Part shown: piece by piece, positions 16,226-24,153 of the stretch | Layout: each line of letters opens with the position of its first letter | Position numbering within the stretch: position 1 is the first letter of the stretch | Assembly (NCBI RefSeq): GCF_014645735.1 | Contig: NZ_BMMH01000003.1 | Span: forward strand, 310,001 to 374,000 | Length of the DNA stretch: 64,000 nt | Direction: 5' to 3' | DNA from: Nocardia jinanensis | GTDB taxonomy: Bacteria; Actinomycetota; Actinomycetes; Mycobacteriales; Mycobacteriaceae | Translations under genes and position numbers: made by a program | Notes under the pieces: model-generated | Seen by the model: the letters and a program-made list of their open reading frames with translations, nothing else | What the model was told of the DNA's origin: nothing | Databases searched by the model: none

Positions 16226-18241
16226 ATGGAACTGAGCAAGGGTGCCAATACGCCGATACCGACATCCCTTCTGGCCGTGGTGATCTCCTGGCGGTCGGAC
16301 CATATGGTGGACGCGCACGCGCTGCTGCTGGGCAGCGACGGGTCGGTGCGCGGCGATCGGGATCTGGTCTTCTACAACGCACCCCGCCACATCTCCCAGG
16401 CCGTCACTCTCGATCAAGACCCGGATCCGGGCACGGCACGGCTGAGCGTTTCGCTACCGCGTACCGAGGCCGAGGTGGACCGCATCGTGGTGTCGGGTTC
16501 GCTGGAGGACGCGACCTTCCCCGACCTGCACGGGCTCACGCTCACCGTATTCGCGGTCGACGGTCCGGTCGCCGTGTTCGCCCTCGACGACGCGGAATCG
16601 GTGTCGGCCATGATGTTCGGCGAGTTCTACCGCCGCGACGGCGGCTGGCGGTTCCGGGCCGTCGGCCAGGGCTGGGCCTCCGGGATGGCCGGTCTGGTGA
16701 CCGAGTTCGGTATCCAGGTCGACGAGGGCCCGGCCGCGGGACGGCCGGTGGCCCCACCGGCGCACCGCGGCTCCGATCGCGACAAGAGTTCGTCGCGAGC
16801 CCCGGCCGAGGAGCCTGCGGACAGGCCTGGACGGCCATCGGCCGGGATCGCGGACCTGCGGACCGCGGTCCTCGACCGGCCGGCCGGCGCCGGGGGCGGC
16901 CCCGACGCGACCGAAGATTCGCACCGTCCCGCGAACCCGATCCCGGTCTCCCGCGACACCCCGGACCGGACCGCGGTACTCCCGAACGGCGCGACCCGCA
17001 CCCCATCCGGAGCGCATCCCGGCAACGCCCACTACCGGCTCGACGAGACCTCTACCACCGCGGCTCCCGCCGCGCCCTGGGACCGCTTCACCGATCCGCA
17101 GCCCACCCGGCAGCTCGCCGGCACAGTGAGCCTGCACCGGTCCGCCCCCACCGAACAGGTGCGACTTCCCGCACCCCCGGATCCCGCCCGCGCCGACTGG
17201 TATCGCGACCCCGAGGATCCGGTGCGGTTGCGCTGGTGGGACGGCGAGCGCTGGACCGCCGACCGGCGGCCGGTCACCCGGCCGCACGCCCACGAGTGCG
17301 AGCGCTGCGGCGCACGGCGGCGTCGCCGAGTCTTCGGCGGGCATCAGCCGTGTTCGTCCTGTGCCGTCGAGACCGAGGAATTCCTGATCCACTGGCACAC
17401 CAGGGCCGCCCGGGTGCTCACTTCGGCCGGGCCGCGCGGCCCGGAATGGGAGGAATTGTGGGCCTCCCTGCGCTACCAGCGCATCGACGCGGCCGCGGCC
17501 CGTGCCGCACTGGAACCGGCGGCGCTGCAGTACGTGGAACGGCGAGTGGCGTTCGCCTTCGCCGACGGGCAGATCTCGGCCGAGGAATACGACGATGTGG
17601 AGTACGCGATCACCGATCTCGGACTGTCCGGTCCGCTGATCGACGAGCTGCGCTCACGGATGGGGCGGGGTCGCGCGCTGTCCCGCCTCCGGGAAGGCGA
17701 TCTACCCGCGATCGCCACCCCGGATCTCCATCTGGACGCCGAGGAACTGGTCTACCTGGATATCGCCGCCACCCATATCCGAGAACTGGCCCGCGGACCC
17801 AAACACACCGACGGCCGGTTGATCGTGAGTACCAAGAAGTTGCGTTTCGTGGGTGCGGGCGCCGGGGTCGAGTTGCCGTGGTCCCGGATCGTCTCGGTGG
17901 CCGCCGAACACGATGCCGTGGTGGTCGCGGCCACCTCGGCGCGCGGCGGCGCGATCTTCGCCGTCGCCGATCCGCAATACCTCGCGGCCGCGCTGGAGGG
18001 AGCGCTGCGCATCGCCAAACGTCTCGTCCTGGCGCCGGGCCAGCGTGATTCGCGCAGCATCTCCCAGGAAGTGAAGGCGGAGGTGTGGCAGCGCGACGGT
18101 GGCCGCTGCGTGGAATGCGGCGACAGCCACTATCTGGAGTTCGATCACGTGATCCCGCTCAGCCGCGGTGGCGCCACCAGCGCGGCGAACCTGCAGATCC
18201 TGTGCCGGGGCTGTAATCGCACCAAGGGCGCCAATATCTGA
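16226..18241 (+). CDS. TerD domain protein fused to zinc ribbon and HNH nuclease
   Basis: 671 residues from ATG 16226. Residues about 1-175 are a TerD domain (calcium-binding stress protein family; note FYRRDGGWRFRAVGQGW). A disordered linker follows. Residues about 313-350 are a DUF2510 module (WYRDPEDPVRLRWWDGERW), then a zinc ribbon with two Cys-x-x-Cys pairs (CERC, CSSC), a helical TerB/SHOCT-like stretch, a PH-like segment (GRLIVSTKKLRFVG), and a C-terminal HNH nuclease (CVECGDSHYLEFDHVIPLSRGG, then CRGCNRTKG). Such TerD-nuclease fusions have been tied to Ter-dependent stress and possible anti-phage systems. The domains are seen; a defence role is inference. Confidence 0.85.
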   Translation: MELSKGANTPIPTSLLAVVISWRSDHMVDAHALLLGSDGSVRGDRDLVFYNAPRHISQAVTLDQDPDPGTARLSVSLPRTEAEVDRIVVSGSLEDATFPDLHGLTLTVFAVDGPVAVFALDDAESVSAMMFGEFYRRDGGWRFRAVGQGWASGMAGLVTEFGIQVDEGPAAGRPVAPPAHRGSDRDKSSSRAPAEEPADRPGRPSAGIADLRTAVLDRPAGAGGGPDATEDSHRPANPIPVSRDTPDRTAVLPNGATRTPSGAHPGNAHYRLDETSTTAAPAAPWDRFTDPQPTRQLAGTVSLHRSAPTEQVRLPAPPDPARADWYRDPEDPVRLRWWDGERWTADRRPVTRPHAHECERCGARRRRRVFGGHQPCSSCAVETEEFLIHWHTRAARVLTSAGPRGPEWEELWASLRYQRIDAAAARAALEPAALQYVERRVAFAFADGQISAEEYDDVEYAITDLGLSGPLIDELRSRMGRGRALSRLREGDLPAIATPDLHLDAEELVYLDIAATHIRELARGPKHTDGRLIVSTKKLRFVGAGAGVELPWSRIVSVAAEHDAVVVAATSARGGAIFAVADPQYLAAALEGALRIAKRLVLAPGQRDSRSISQEVKAEVWQRDGGRCVECGDSHYLEFDHVIPLSRGGATSAANLQILCRGCNRTKGANI

Positions 18242-18291
18242 TCCCCGGCGCGAGCTCGCTCCCGGTCCGGCCGGTGTACCCGGCGACCCGG

Positions 18292-19740
18292 CTACGGCAC
18301 CAACGGTGGTGGAAACCACCTGCCGTCCAGCACCCGCGGCTCCGGATCGTACACTCGCAGAATCAGGGAGAATTGGCCCTGTTCCGGGATGGGCAACCAA
18401 TTGGATCGCGGCACCCGCGAACCGGGATCCGTGGCCTGGACCGCGATCTCCAGTGCTCCGTCGGCCGCGAATTCCGGCGCCGCCGTATGGCCCACAGTCT
18501 GGATACCCGCTGGGTTCTGCACGAGATAGCCTTCGGCTCCGTAAGCGGTGAGCGACCAGAAAGTCTCGGCCGGCGGCGCTTGCCCCGGCGGGAACCGCAG
18601 CGTGAACTCCAGTGGCACACCGTCATCGTCGGCCTGCTCGAACAGCGCCGGATACACCACCGCCTCGGGCAGGTTCGCTCCGAGTCCCTGTTCAGCAGTC
18701 GAGGCGCGCAACAAGTAGTTGGTGCCGTACCGGCCGACCCCCATATCCAGCACCCAGCCGTCGCGCCGGACGCTGCCGGGGTCGACATAGGCGGCCATCT
18801 TCTTCTTCGCCGCATCGACGCCCGCATCGAGTTCACCGGTGCTCACCCCCTCGGGCAAGCCTCCGGGGCGAATCCCGATCGTGCCGAACCGCCGCATGGC
18901 GGGTTCGTCCGCGGGGGTGGGCGGGTTGTCCACCATCAGCTCACACAGGCGCTCGAAGAACGCGCGAGCCGACATCTGCGCGACCGGGCCCTGCCCCACC
19001 GATTCCGACCAGTCCCCCGGATCCGGAATGGATCCGGATTCGGTGGCCGCACGCGTGTTCCACGCGCTCAACGGAGCGAGCCGCAGCTGAGCCTGGATTG
19101 CGCGTACCGCCGGCACATCCGCCGATCCCCGCACCTCGATCCGTCCGTACAGCCAGGCGTCGGACGTGGTGACCGGTAGTTCCACCACGCCGGGCGGCAG
19201 TGTGCCACTCCATCCGGGACCGGTCACCGCATAGGTGTACGGCGGTGTCTCGTCGGGCGGGACCTGCGGCTGCCGGTTACGCGGCGTATGCGCTGTATTG
19301 GACCACGCGTCGATCACCTGCATCACCCAGCGCCGGTCCTGGATCTCGGGCACCGCGAAGAGCACCGGCTCCTTGCGCAGATCCAGCCACGCCACCGAGT
19401 ACAGATTGTCCAGGTCGACCCGGACGACGGTGCGCTGACCGGCGTCGGGTATTCCCGAGCTGTGCTGGAAGCGGTTGACCGGAACAGAGCCCAGGGCGCG
19501 ATTGCGGATGGCATCGATGAGGACCATCGGATAGCCGAAGACATACGCGTCGGTGGCCACCTCGCGCCGCGACGCGGGAGAGCCCGACGGCTCGATCCGG
19601 CTCTCGGGTTCGCCGCCCCCGCAAGCCGTCAGGCCGGTGACCGCGAGTAGGCCGAGCAGCGAACGCCGGGTTATCCGCGACCGGTCGGCCATCGGTTGGC
19701 CCGCGGCGTCCGAACCCACCACGGCGGGCACTTCGCGCAT
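18292..19740 (-). CDS. DUF1254/DUF1214 domain lipoprotein
   Basis: 482 residues. The N-terminus has a twin-arginine-like stretch (ITRRSLLGLLAVTGLTAC) with a lipobox cysteine, so it is probably exported and lipid-anchored. The body matches the DUF1254 (DAYVFGYPMVLIDAIRNRAL, DLDNLYSVAWLDL) and DUF1214 (FWSLTAYGAEGYLV) pair. The ATG at 19740 was preferred over 19746 because GGGAG lies 7 bases upstream of it. The family is common in actinobacteria and has no settled biochemical role. Convergent with the TerD-HNH gene. Confidence 0.85.
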   Translation of the reverse strand: MREVPAVVGSDAAGQPMADRSRITRRSLLGLLAVTGLTACGGGEPESRIEPSGSPASRREVATDAYVFGYPMVLIDAIRNRALGSVPVNRFQHSSGIPDAGQRTVVRVDLDNLYSVAWLDLRKEPVLFAVPEIQDRRWVMQVIDAWSNTAHTPRNRQPQVPPDETPPYTYAVTGPGWSGTLPPGVVELPVTTSDAWLYGRIEVRGSADVPAVRAIQAQLRLAPLSAWNTRAATESGSIPDPGDWSESVGQGPVAQMSARAFFERLCELMVDNPPTPADEPAMRRFGTIGIRPGGLPEGVSTGELDAGVDAAKKKMAAYVDPGSVRRDGWVLDMGVGRYGTNYLLRASTAEQGLGANLPEAVVYPALFEQADDDGVPLEFTLRFPPGQAPPAETFWSLTAYGAEGYLVQNPAGIQTVGHTAAPEFAADGALEIAVQATDPGSRVPRSNWLPIPEQGQFSLILRVYDPEPRVLDGRWFPPPLVP

Positions 19741-19833
19741 TGGCATTCTCCCTGCTCATCGCTGTCGGAAGGACTGCCAGCAGGATACGCGGAGATAGCT
19801 GGATCATAGCGGACGCGGGCGGCGCGGCCGCTC

Positions 19834-20127
19834 TCAGATGGACAGGACGGTATTCATGATGGTGCCCGCGCTGGTCGCGACGACACCGCCGATCATGGCT
19901 CCGGCCACCATCTTCGGGGACTCCATTCCGCCGCCCGACCACTTCTCCCAGGCGAATTTGGCACCCGCGACAATAATGCTGATCGTGCCCGACAGAATGG
20001 CCAGCCAGGTAGCGTACCGGAGGAACTGATCGATCTTGTCCGCCAAGGGCGGCGGCTCCGGAGTGGGGTCACTGACCTGTGCGTATACCGATACTGCGTC
20101 AAAAACCGACGCCGCGATGCTGCTCAC
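19834..20127 (-). CDS. Small membrane protein, VirB2-like topology (copy A)
   Basis: 97 residues. A short N-terminus and a Pro-rich motif (DPTPEPPPLADK) precede a hydrophobic helix (YATWLAILSGTISIIVAGAKF), a conserved loop (AWEKWSGGGMESPKM) and a second hydrophobic helix (VAGAMIGGVVATSAGTIMNTVL). This two-helix layout resembles TrbC/VirB2-type pilin subunits of actinobacterial conjugative elements, but no other conjugation gene is in the window. It is divergent from and nearly identical in its C-terminal half to the protein at 20348-20623. Confidence 0.65.
   Translation of the reverse strand: MSSIAASVFDAVSVYAQVSDPTPEPPPLADKIDQFLRYATWLAILSGTISIIVAGAKFAWEKWSGGGMESPKMVAGAMIGGVVATSAGTIMNTVLSI
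19853..19925 (-). repeat. Inverted repeat arm, copy A
   Basis: This 73-bp stretch is the reverse complement of 20535-20607 with a single mismatch (19881 against 20579). It encodes the MESPKMVAGAMIGG-type second helix of copy A. Confidence 0.93.
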
Positions 20128-20347
20128 AGTCTGCTCCCTCGCCGATGCTGTCCGGGCCCCACGGCCCCGCCTCCATCATCCAGACCGGAACCGGCACAGC
20201 GCAAGTTCTTGCCGCGCAGCGACTTTCACGCTATAACCGCTGGTGACCCGAACACCTACCCGGACCTGGGATTACTGCGCCCGACCCGGCGAGCGGTTAC
20301 GATGCGTTAGCGTTCCCGCCCACCCCGAAACAAGAGTGAGCTGCGAG

Positions 20348-20623
20348 ATGATACTGGCCGCCGTAACCGATACGCTTGCGCAAATCGGTAATCCCACCCC
20401 CGAAGCACCCCCCATCTCGGACAAATTCCTGCAACTGGTCAGGTATCTCACCTGGTTCGTGTTGCTCGCCGGAATCTGCGCGATCATCTACGCGGGCGGC
20501 AAGTTCGCCTGGGAGAAATGGTCCGGTGGCGGTCTGGAGTCCCCGAAGATGGTGGCCGGAGCCATGATCGGCGGTGTCATCGCGACCAGCGCGGGCACCA
20601 TCATGAACGCCGTCATCGGCTGA
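20348..20623 (+). CDS. Small membrane protein, VirB2-like topology (copy B)
   Basis: 91 residues starting MILAAVTDTLAQ. The same organisation as copy A: NPTPEAPPISDK, first hydrophobic helix (YLTWFVLLAGICAIIYAGGKF), loop AWEKWSGGGLESPKM, second helix AGAMIGGVIATSAGTIMNAVIG. The two genes are divergent with 220 bp between starts. Their C-terminal halves are nearly the same at the DNA level, while their N-termini have diverged. This suggests duplication with gene conversion or a constraint on the second half. Role unknown. Confidence 0.65.
   Translation: MILAAVTDTLAQIGNPTPEAPPISDKFLQLVRYLTWFVLLAGICAIIYAGGKFAWEKWSGGGLESPKMVAGAMIGGVIATSAGTIMNAVIG
20535..20607 (+). repeat. Inverted repeat arm, copy B
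   Basis: Partner of 19853-19925 in opposite orientation (72 of 73 bases identical). About 610 bp lie between the two arms, spanning both promoters and both N-termini. Confidence 0.93.
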
Positions 20624-20633
20624 CATACCGGGC

Positions 20634-21443
20634 TCATTCCCAGGTAGCCGTCGCCGGATCGACGCCTCGGGCACGCGCGTTCGCTTCGATGACCGCGCGC
20701 AACCACCCGGCCAGACCCGGCTCGATTCCGTCGTAGTAGGCACACATCTGTGTGTCCTCGACGTATCGGCGACCGAGGCAGACATGCATCTCGACGGTGC
20801 AGTCGAAGTACACACCGATCGACGCGCGGTGTCGTTCGGCCAGTGCGTCGGCCGCGGCGCTCCCCGGGAGTACACCTGCGCGACGGGCCGCGGCGAGATC
20901 CACCTCCAGCGCCCGGACATCCTCGGCGATCCGCTGCCAGTCCGCGGCGTCGCGGTTCGCGGCGCGTTCGGCGTACTGCGCCCATTGCGCGGTGTCGCCC
21001 CACCGCGCCCGTGCCTCACCGGCCCAGGACGGCTGCCACTGCTCCCCGAACAGCCGTATCTGCTGCTCGGCCGACAGCAGGATCCCGGACTCGCGGGCCT
21101 CGAGCAGCCGATCCAGCGACTGTGCTGTCCGCTCCAGCCGGGCGGTACGGGCCCGGATGCGCTCCCGTTGCTCCCGCAGCGATTCGGCGGCCGTGGCGGG
21201 GGTGTCGAGGAGGCGCCCGATCTCCTCGAGCGGTAGATCCAGCTTCCGGTACACGAGAACCCGTTCGAGCCGGGTCAGGTCCGCCGCCGTGTAGAGGCGG
21301 TAGCCGGCAGCGGAGCGCGCGGACGGCCGGACCAGCCCGATATCGTCCCAGTGGTGCAGCGCGCGGACCGTGAGGCCCAGCAGTTCGGCGACCGCGCCCA
21401 CGGTTCGCCCGGGTTCGGAGCCGAAATGGATATCGCCGCACAC
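20634..21443 (-). CDS. MerR family regulator with TipAS-like drug-binding domain
   Basis: About 269 residues from GTG 21443 (an upstream ATG is possible). The N-terminus is a MerR HTH (TVGAVAELLGLTVRALHHWDDIGLVRPSARSAAGYRLY) followed by the dimerisation helix with LREQRERIRARTARLERT. The C-terminal half matches TipAS: GEQWQPSWAGEARARWGDT, DWQRIAEDVRAL, and the conserved YFDCTVEMHVCLGRRYVEDTQM segment. TipA-type regulators bind thiopeptide-like drugs and activate their own promoters. No partner gene is obvious; it lies just downstream of the resistance operon on the same strand. Confidence 0.85.
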   Translation of the reverse strand: MCGDIHFGSEPGRTVGAVAELLGLTVRALHHWDDIGLVRPSARSAAGYRLYTAADLTRLERVLVYRKLDLPLEEIGRLLDTPATAAESLREQRERIRARTARLERTAQSLDRLLEARESGILLSAEQQIRLFGEQWQPSWAGEARARWGDTAQWAQYAERAANRDAADWQRIAEDVRALEVDLAAARRAGVLPGSAAADALAERHRASIGVYFDCTVEMHVCLGRRYVEDTQMCAYYDGIEPGLAGWLRAVIEANARARGVDPATATWE

Positions 21444-21559
21444 GGCCCCATTCTGGCAGTACCCGCCGATACTCGCCCGGGACCGAACCCCCGGCACTGC
21501 GCGAACGTGAGCGGCGAAGCCGGTCGGCGACTCGGCGGGCCGCGGCGGCCGGGCGGAGA

Positions 21560-21740
21560 TCAGCGCAGCACGGCTTCGATCAGATCAACGGCTCGTACAG
21601 GTCACTGTTGCGGTATCGACCCGGTCGGCACGCGGTGGCAGCGCCCGGGGTATCAGGGCCAGAGCCCGATCGGCAGACCGGGTCGGGATACCGACCATCG
21701 CGATATGGGCGGGATGGGAAGGCACGGTGGTTGCATTCAT
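21560..21740 (-). pseudogene. Internally deleted macrolide glycosyltransferase remnant
   Basis: The ATG at 21740 overlaps the vat stop by four bases (ATGA), the usual coupling for a third operon gene. The first 25 codons read like the start of MGT-type glycosyltransferases (HPAHIAMVGIP), then the frame stops after 51 codons. One frame over, immediately beyond, lies VRAVDLIEAVLR followed by a stop, which matches the extreme C-terminus of the same family (RAADLIEA). The middle of the gene, over 1 kb, is missing. This interpretation rests on short matches at both ends. Confidence 0.45.
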
Positions 21741-22396
21741 TTCAGTGTCGCGGCGGCGGCCTCGAGGTCGGCGATACTGCCCGACATGATCACGCGCACA
21801 TGTTCGGTGATGTGCTCGACAGGCCAGTCCCACCAGGCCACGGCCAGCAGCCGGGCGATTTCGGATCCGTCGTAGCGGTTCCGGATGAGGCGGGCCGGAT
21901 TACCGCCGACGATCCCGTAGTCCGGGATATCGCGGGTGACTACGGCGCCGGCGCCGATGATCGCGCCGTTACCGATCCGCACTCCGGGCATGACCGTAGC
22001 GCCGTTACCGAACCAGACATCGTTGCCGACGACGGTGTCGCCGCGGTTCGGCAGCTCGCTGAGCAGGTCGATATGCCGCGACCATGCACCGCCCATAGTG
22101 GGGAAGGGGAACGTCGAGGGGCCGTCCAGGCGATGGTTGGCGCCGTTCATGATGAACCGCACGCCGGTAGCCAGCGCGCAGAACTTCCCGATGATCAGTT
22201 TCTCCGGGCCGTAGTGGTAGAGCACGTTGCGGGTTTCGAACGTGGTGGGATCGTCCGGGTCGTCGTAATAGGAGAACTCCCCTACCTCGATCAGCGGTGA
22301 GGTGAGCAGCGGTTTCAGCAGCACCACACGCGGCTGCCCGGGCATCGGATGGAGCACGGCCGGGTCGGTGGGCGGCGGTCCGGGTTCTTCGGGCAC
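21737..22396 (-). CDS. Vat/CatB-type xenobiotic O-acetyltransferase
   Basis: 219 residues with a left-handed parallel beta-helix: hexapeptide repeats around IGKFCALATGV and VVGNDVWFGNGATVMPGVRIGNGAIIGAGAVV, the catalytic-loop segment FIMNGANHRLDG with its histidine, and FPFPTMGG. This is the signature of streptogramin A (Vat) and CatB acetyltransferases, which use acetyl-CoA to inactivate drugs at the ribosomal A-site pocket. It sits 37 bp after the ABC-F gene on the same strand, a pairing that makes a resistance function against streptogramin A-like compounds likely. Confidence 0.88.
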   Translation of the reverse strand: MPEEPGPPPTDPAVLHPMPGQPRVVLLKPLLTSPLIEVGEFSYYDDPDDPTTFETRNVLYHYGPEKLIIGKFCALATGVRFIMNGANHRLDGPSTFPFPTMGGAWSRHIDLLSELPNRGDTVVGNDVWFGNGATVMPGVRIGNGAIIGAGAVVTRDIPDYGIVGGNPARLIRNRYDGSEIARLLAVAWWDWPVEHITEHVRVIMSGSIADLEAAAATLK

Positions 22397-22433
22397 AGCG
22401 GAACTCCTTCGGTGCGTAGGCGATCGGGGTCGG

Positions 22434-24041
22434 TCAGACGGTTACCGATGTCCGTAGGGCGAGGTGGGCGCCGTCCCAGCGCGCCCGCAGCCTGCGGTCG
22501 TGGCTGACGATTACGACAGCGCCCGGATAGTCGGCCAGTGCGGTTTCCAGCTCCTCGACCAAGCCCGGTGAGAGGTGATTGGTGGGCTCGTCGAGCAGCA
22601 GCACATCGACGGGTTCGACTACCAGCCGCGCCAGGACCAGGCGCTGCCGCTGTCCGGTGGACAGATTCTCGATACGCGTCGAGAGCCGGGACCGGTCGAA
22701 CAAGCCCAGGGCGAGCAATCGTTCGGCGTGCTGTTCGTTTTCCCCCGCTCGGCCGCGAGCGAAGGCGGCCAGCAGGGTCTCCCCCGGCCGGGCCGGAGGC
22801 GGTTCCTGCGCGAGACAACCGACCCGGCCGCGGTGGGTGACCGTACCGGCGTCCGGTGCGAGCGCACCGGCCAGCACCCGGAGCAGGGTGGACTTACCGG
22901 CACCGTTCGGTCCGGTCACCAGTAGGCGGTCTCCCACGGCGACAGTGACGCTCGTCCGGTCGAGCCGCCCACCGACCGCGATATCGGTGGCCTCGAGCAC
23001 GGTGCCGTGCGCGTGCCCGGCCCGCAGCGACGGCCTGAAACGCAGCGGTTCCGGTGGTGGCGGCACCGGATCGGCGAGCAGGCGGCGCAGCCGCTCCTCG
23101 GCATTGCGGACGCGCCCGGCCAGCGACTGCTGCACCCGGCCGCCCGCCCGGTCGTAGGCCATCTTGTTGTTGTCCTTCATCGCCCGGCCCGGAGCGACCC
23201 GGCGGGCCGTGGTGGCGGCGGTCTCGCGAAGCCGTTCGGTATCGGCCTGCCATTGCGCGTGCGCCTGTACCCATCGTTGTCGCGCCGCGGCCTTCTCGGC
23301 ACGGAACCCCGCGTAGCCGTTGCCGTACCGGACGACGCGGCGCCGGTCCGCGTCGACCTCCAGCAGCGAGGTCGCGACCCGCTCGAGGAACACGCGGTCG
23401 TGGGAAACCGTCACCGTGGTACCGCGCCGGGTGCGCAGATGGTCTTCCAACCAGGTCAGGGCATCGTCGTCGAGGTGATTGGTGGGCTCGTCCAGCAGCA
23501 GTACCTCGGACCCGGCCGCCAGTATCGCCGCGAGCCGCAGCCGGACCTGTTCTCCGCCGGACAGCCCGCCGACCGTACGGTCGCGGGCGACCAGGCCCAA
23601 TCCCAGTCCGTGCAGCGCACGTTCGACCCGGGCGTCGGCATCGTAGCCGCCGCGTAATTCGAAAACGGTGGTCAGCTCGCCGTATTCGGCCAGCCCGGAT
23701 TCGTCGCCGGCCGCCATACCGACCTCGAGCCGGCGCATCCGGCTCTCGATCGCACGCAGCTCGCGCAGGGCCCGGTCGATGACCTGCTGAACGGTGGTAT
23801 CGGCCGGTAGCTGTTCGTCCTGGGCGAGGTACCCGATACCGCCGTCCGCGTGGACGACGATCTCGCCGCGGTCGGGCCGCTCCCGGCCGGCGAACAGACG
23901 CAGCAGGGTGGATTTGCCCGATCCGTTCTCGCCGATGATCCCGGTGCGCTCACCGGCGGCGAGCGAGCAGGTCACCTCATCGAGAACACACCTGCCGAGA
24001 AAGGATTTGGTGACCGCGAGCGCGGTGAGCTGAGTTGGCAT
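22434..24041 (-). CDS. ABC-F ribosomal protection protein
   Basis: 535 residues without membrane segments. Two ABC domains: Walker A GENGSGKST and GPNGAGKST, signatures LSGGEQVRL and LSTGQRQRL, Walker B LLLDEPTNHL twice, and a charged inter-domain linker (about 230-310) typical of antibiotic-resistance ABC-F factors. Start at ATG 24041 because GGAG lies 8 bases upstream. Members dislodge drugs from the 50S peptidyl-transferase centre. A short overlapping reading frame, a hairpin and a palindromic operator precede it, which suggests drug-inducible control. It leads the operon abcF-vat-pseudo-mgt. Confidence 0.9.
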   Translation of the reverse strand: MPTQLTALAVTKSFLGRCVLDEVTCSLAAGERTGIIGENGSGKSTLLRLFAGRERPDRGEIVVHADGGIGYLAQDEQLPADTTVQQVIDRALRELRAIESRMRRLEVGMAAGDESGLAEYGELTTVFELRGGYDADARVERALHGLGLGLVARDRTVGGLSGGEQVRLRLAAILAAGSEVLLLDEPTNHLDDDALTWLEDHLRTRRGTTVTVSHDRVFLERVATSLLEVDADRRRVVRYGNGYAGFRAEKAAARQRWVQAHAQWQADTERLRETAATTARRVAPGRAMKDNNKMAYDRAGGRVQQSLAGRVRNAEERLRRLLADPVPPPPEPLRFRPSLRAGHAHGTVLEATDIAVGGRLDRTSVTVAVGDRLLVTGPNGAGKSTLLRVLAGALAPDAGTVTHRGRVGCLAQEPPPARPGETLLAAFARGRAGENEQHAERLLALGLFDRSRLSTRIENLSTGQRQRLVLARLVVEPVDVLLLDEPTNHLSPGLVEELETALADYPGAVVIVSHDRRLRARWDGAHLALRTSVTV

Positions 24042-24117
24042 GGACACACTCCGAAGCATTCGGGTACGACGCGGCCCCGGGGGGCCGCAGGAAGGGGTGA
24101 ACGCTTCGAATGAGCAT
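23977..24117 (-). CDS. Putative leader peptide overlapping abcF start
   Basis: A 46-codon frame begins at ATG 24117 with GAGG spaced 6 bases upstream. It contains a proline cluster (HPFLRPPGAASYP) and ends inside the first 22 codons of abcF, in a different frame. Such upstream frames that overlap the main start are a known way of inducing ABC-F resistance genes through ribosome stalling. It is short and could be chance. Confidence 0.35.
   Translation of the reverse strand: MLIRSVHPFLRPPGAASYPNASECVHANSAHRARGHQILSRQVCSR
24071..24088 (-). promoter_or_regulatory. GC-rich hairpin in abcF leader
   Basis: Arms GCGGCCCC and GGGGCCGC with a two-base loop lie within the leader reading frame and about 30 bases upstream of the abcF ribosome binding site. 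It could be an attenuator; no T-run follows. Confidence 0.4.
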
Positions 24118-24128
24118 CGGCTACCTCA

Positions 24129-24152
24129 CTAGTGCGACTACTGTTGCATTAG
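24129..24152. promoter_or_regulatory. Palindromic operator between tetR and abcF
   Basis: Arms CTAGTGCGAC and GTTGCATTAG (8 of 10 positions complementary) flank a four-base centre. It ends one base before the ATG at 24154 and lies just upstream of the abcF leader, so a bound TetR dimer could repress both divergent genes. Confidence 0.5.
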
Positions 24153-24153
24153 C

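Noticed and set aside
19834..20623. Conjugative element or ICE
   Set aside because: Only the two VirB2-like small proteins are present; no relaxase, coupling protein, integrase or attachment site is seen.
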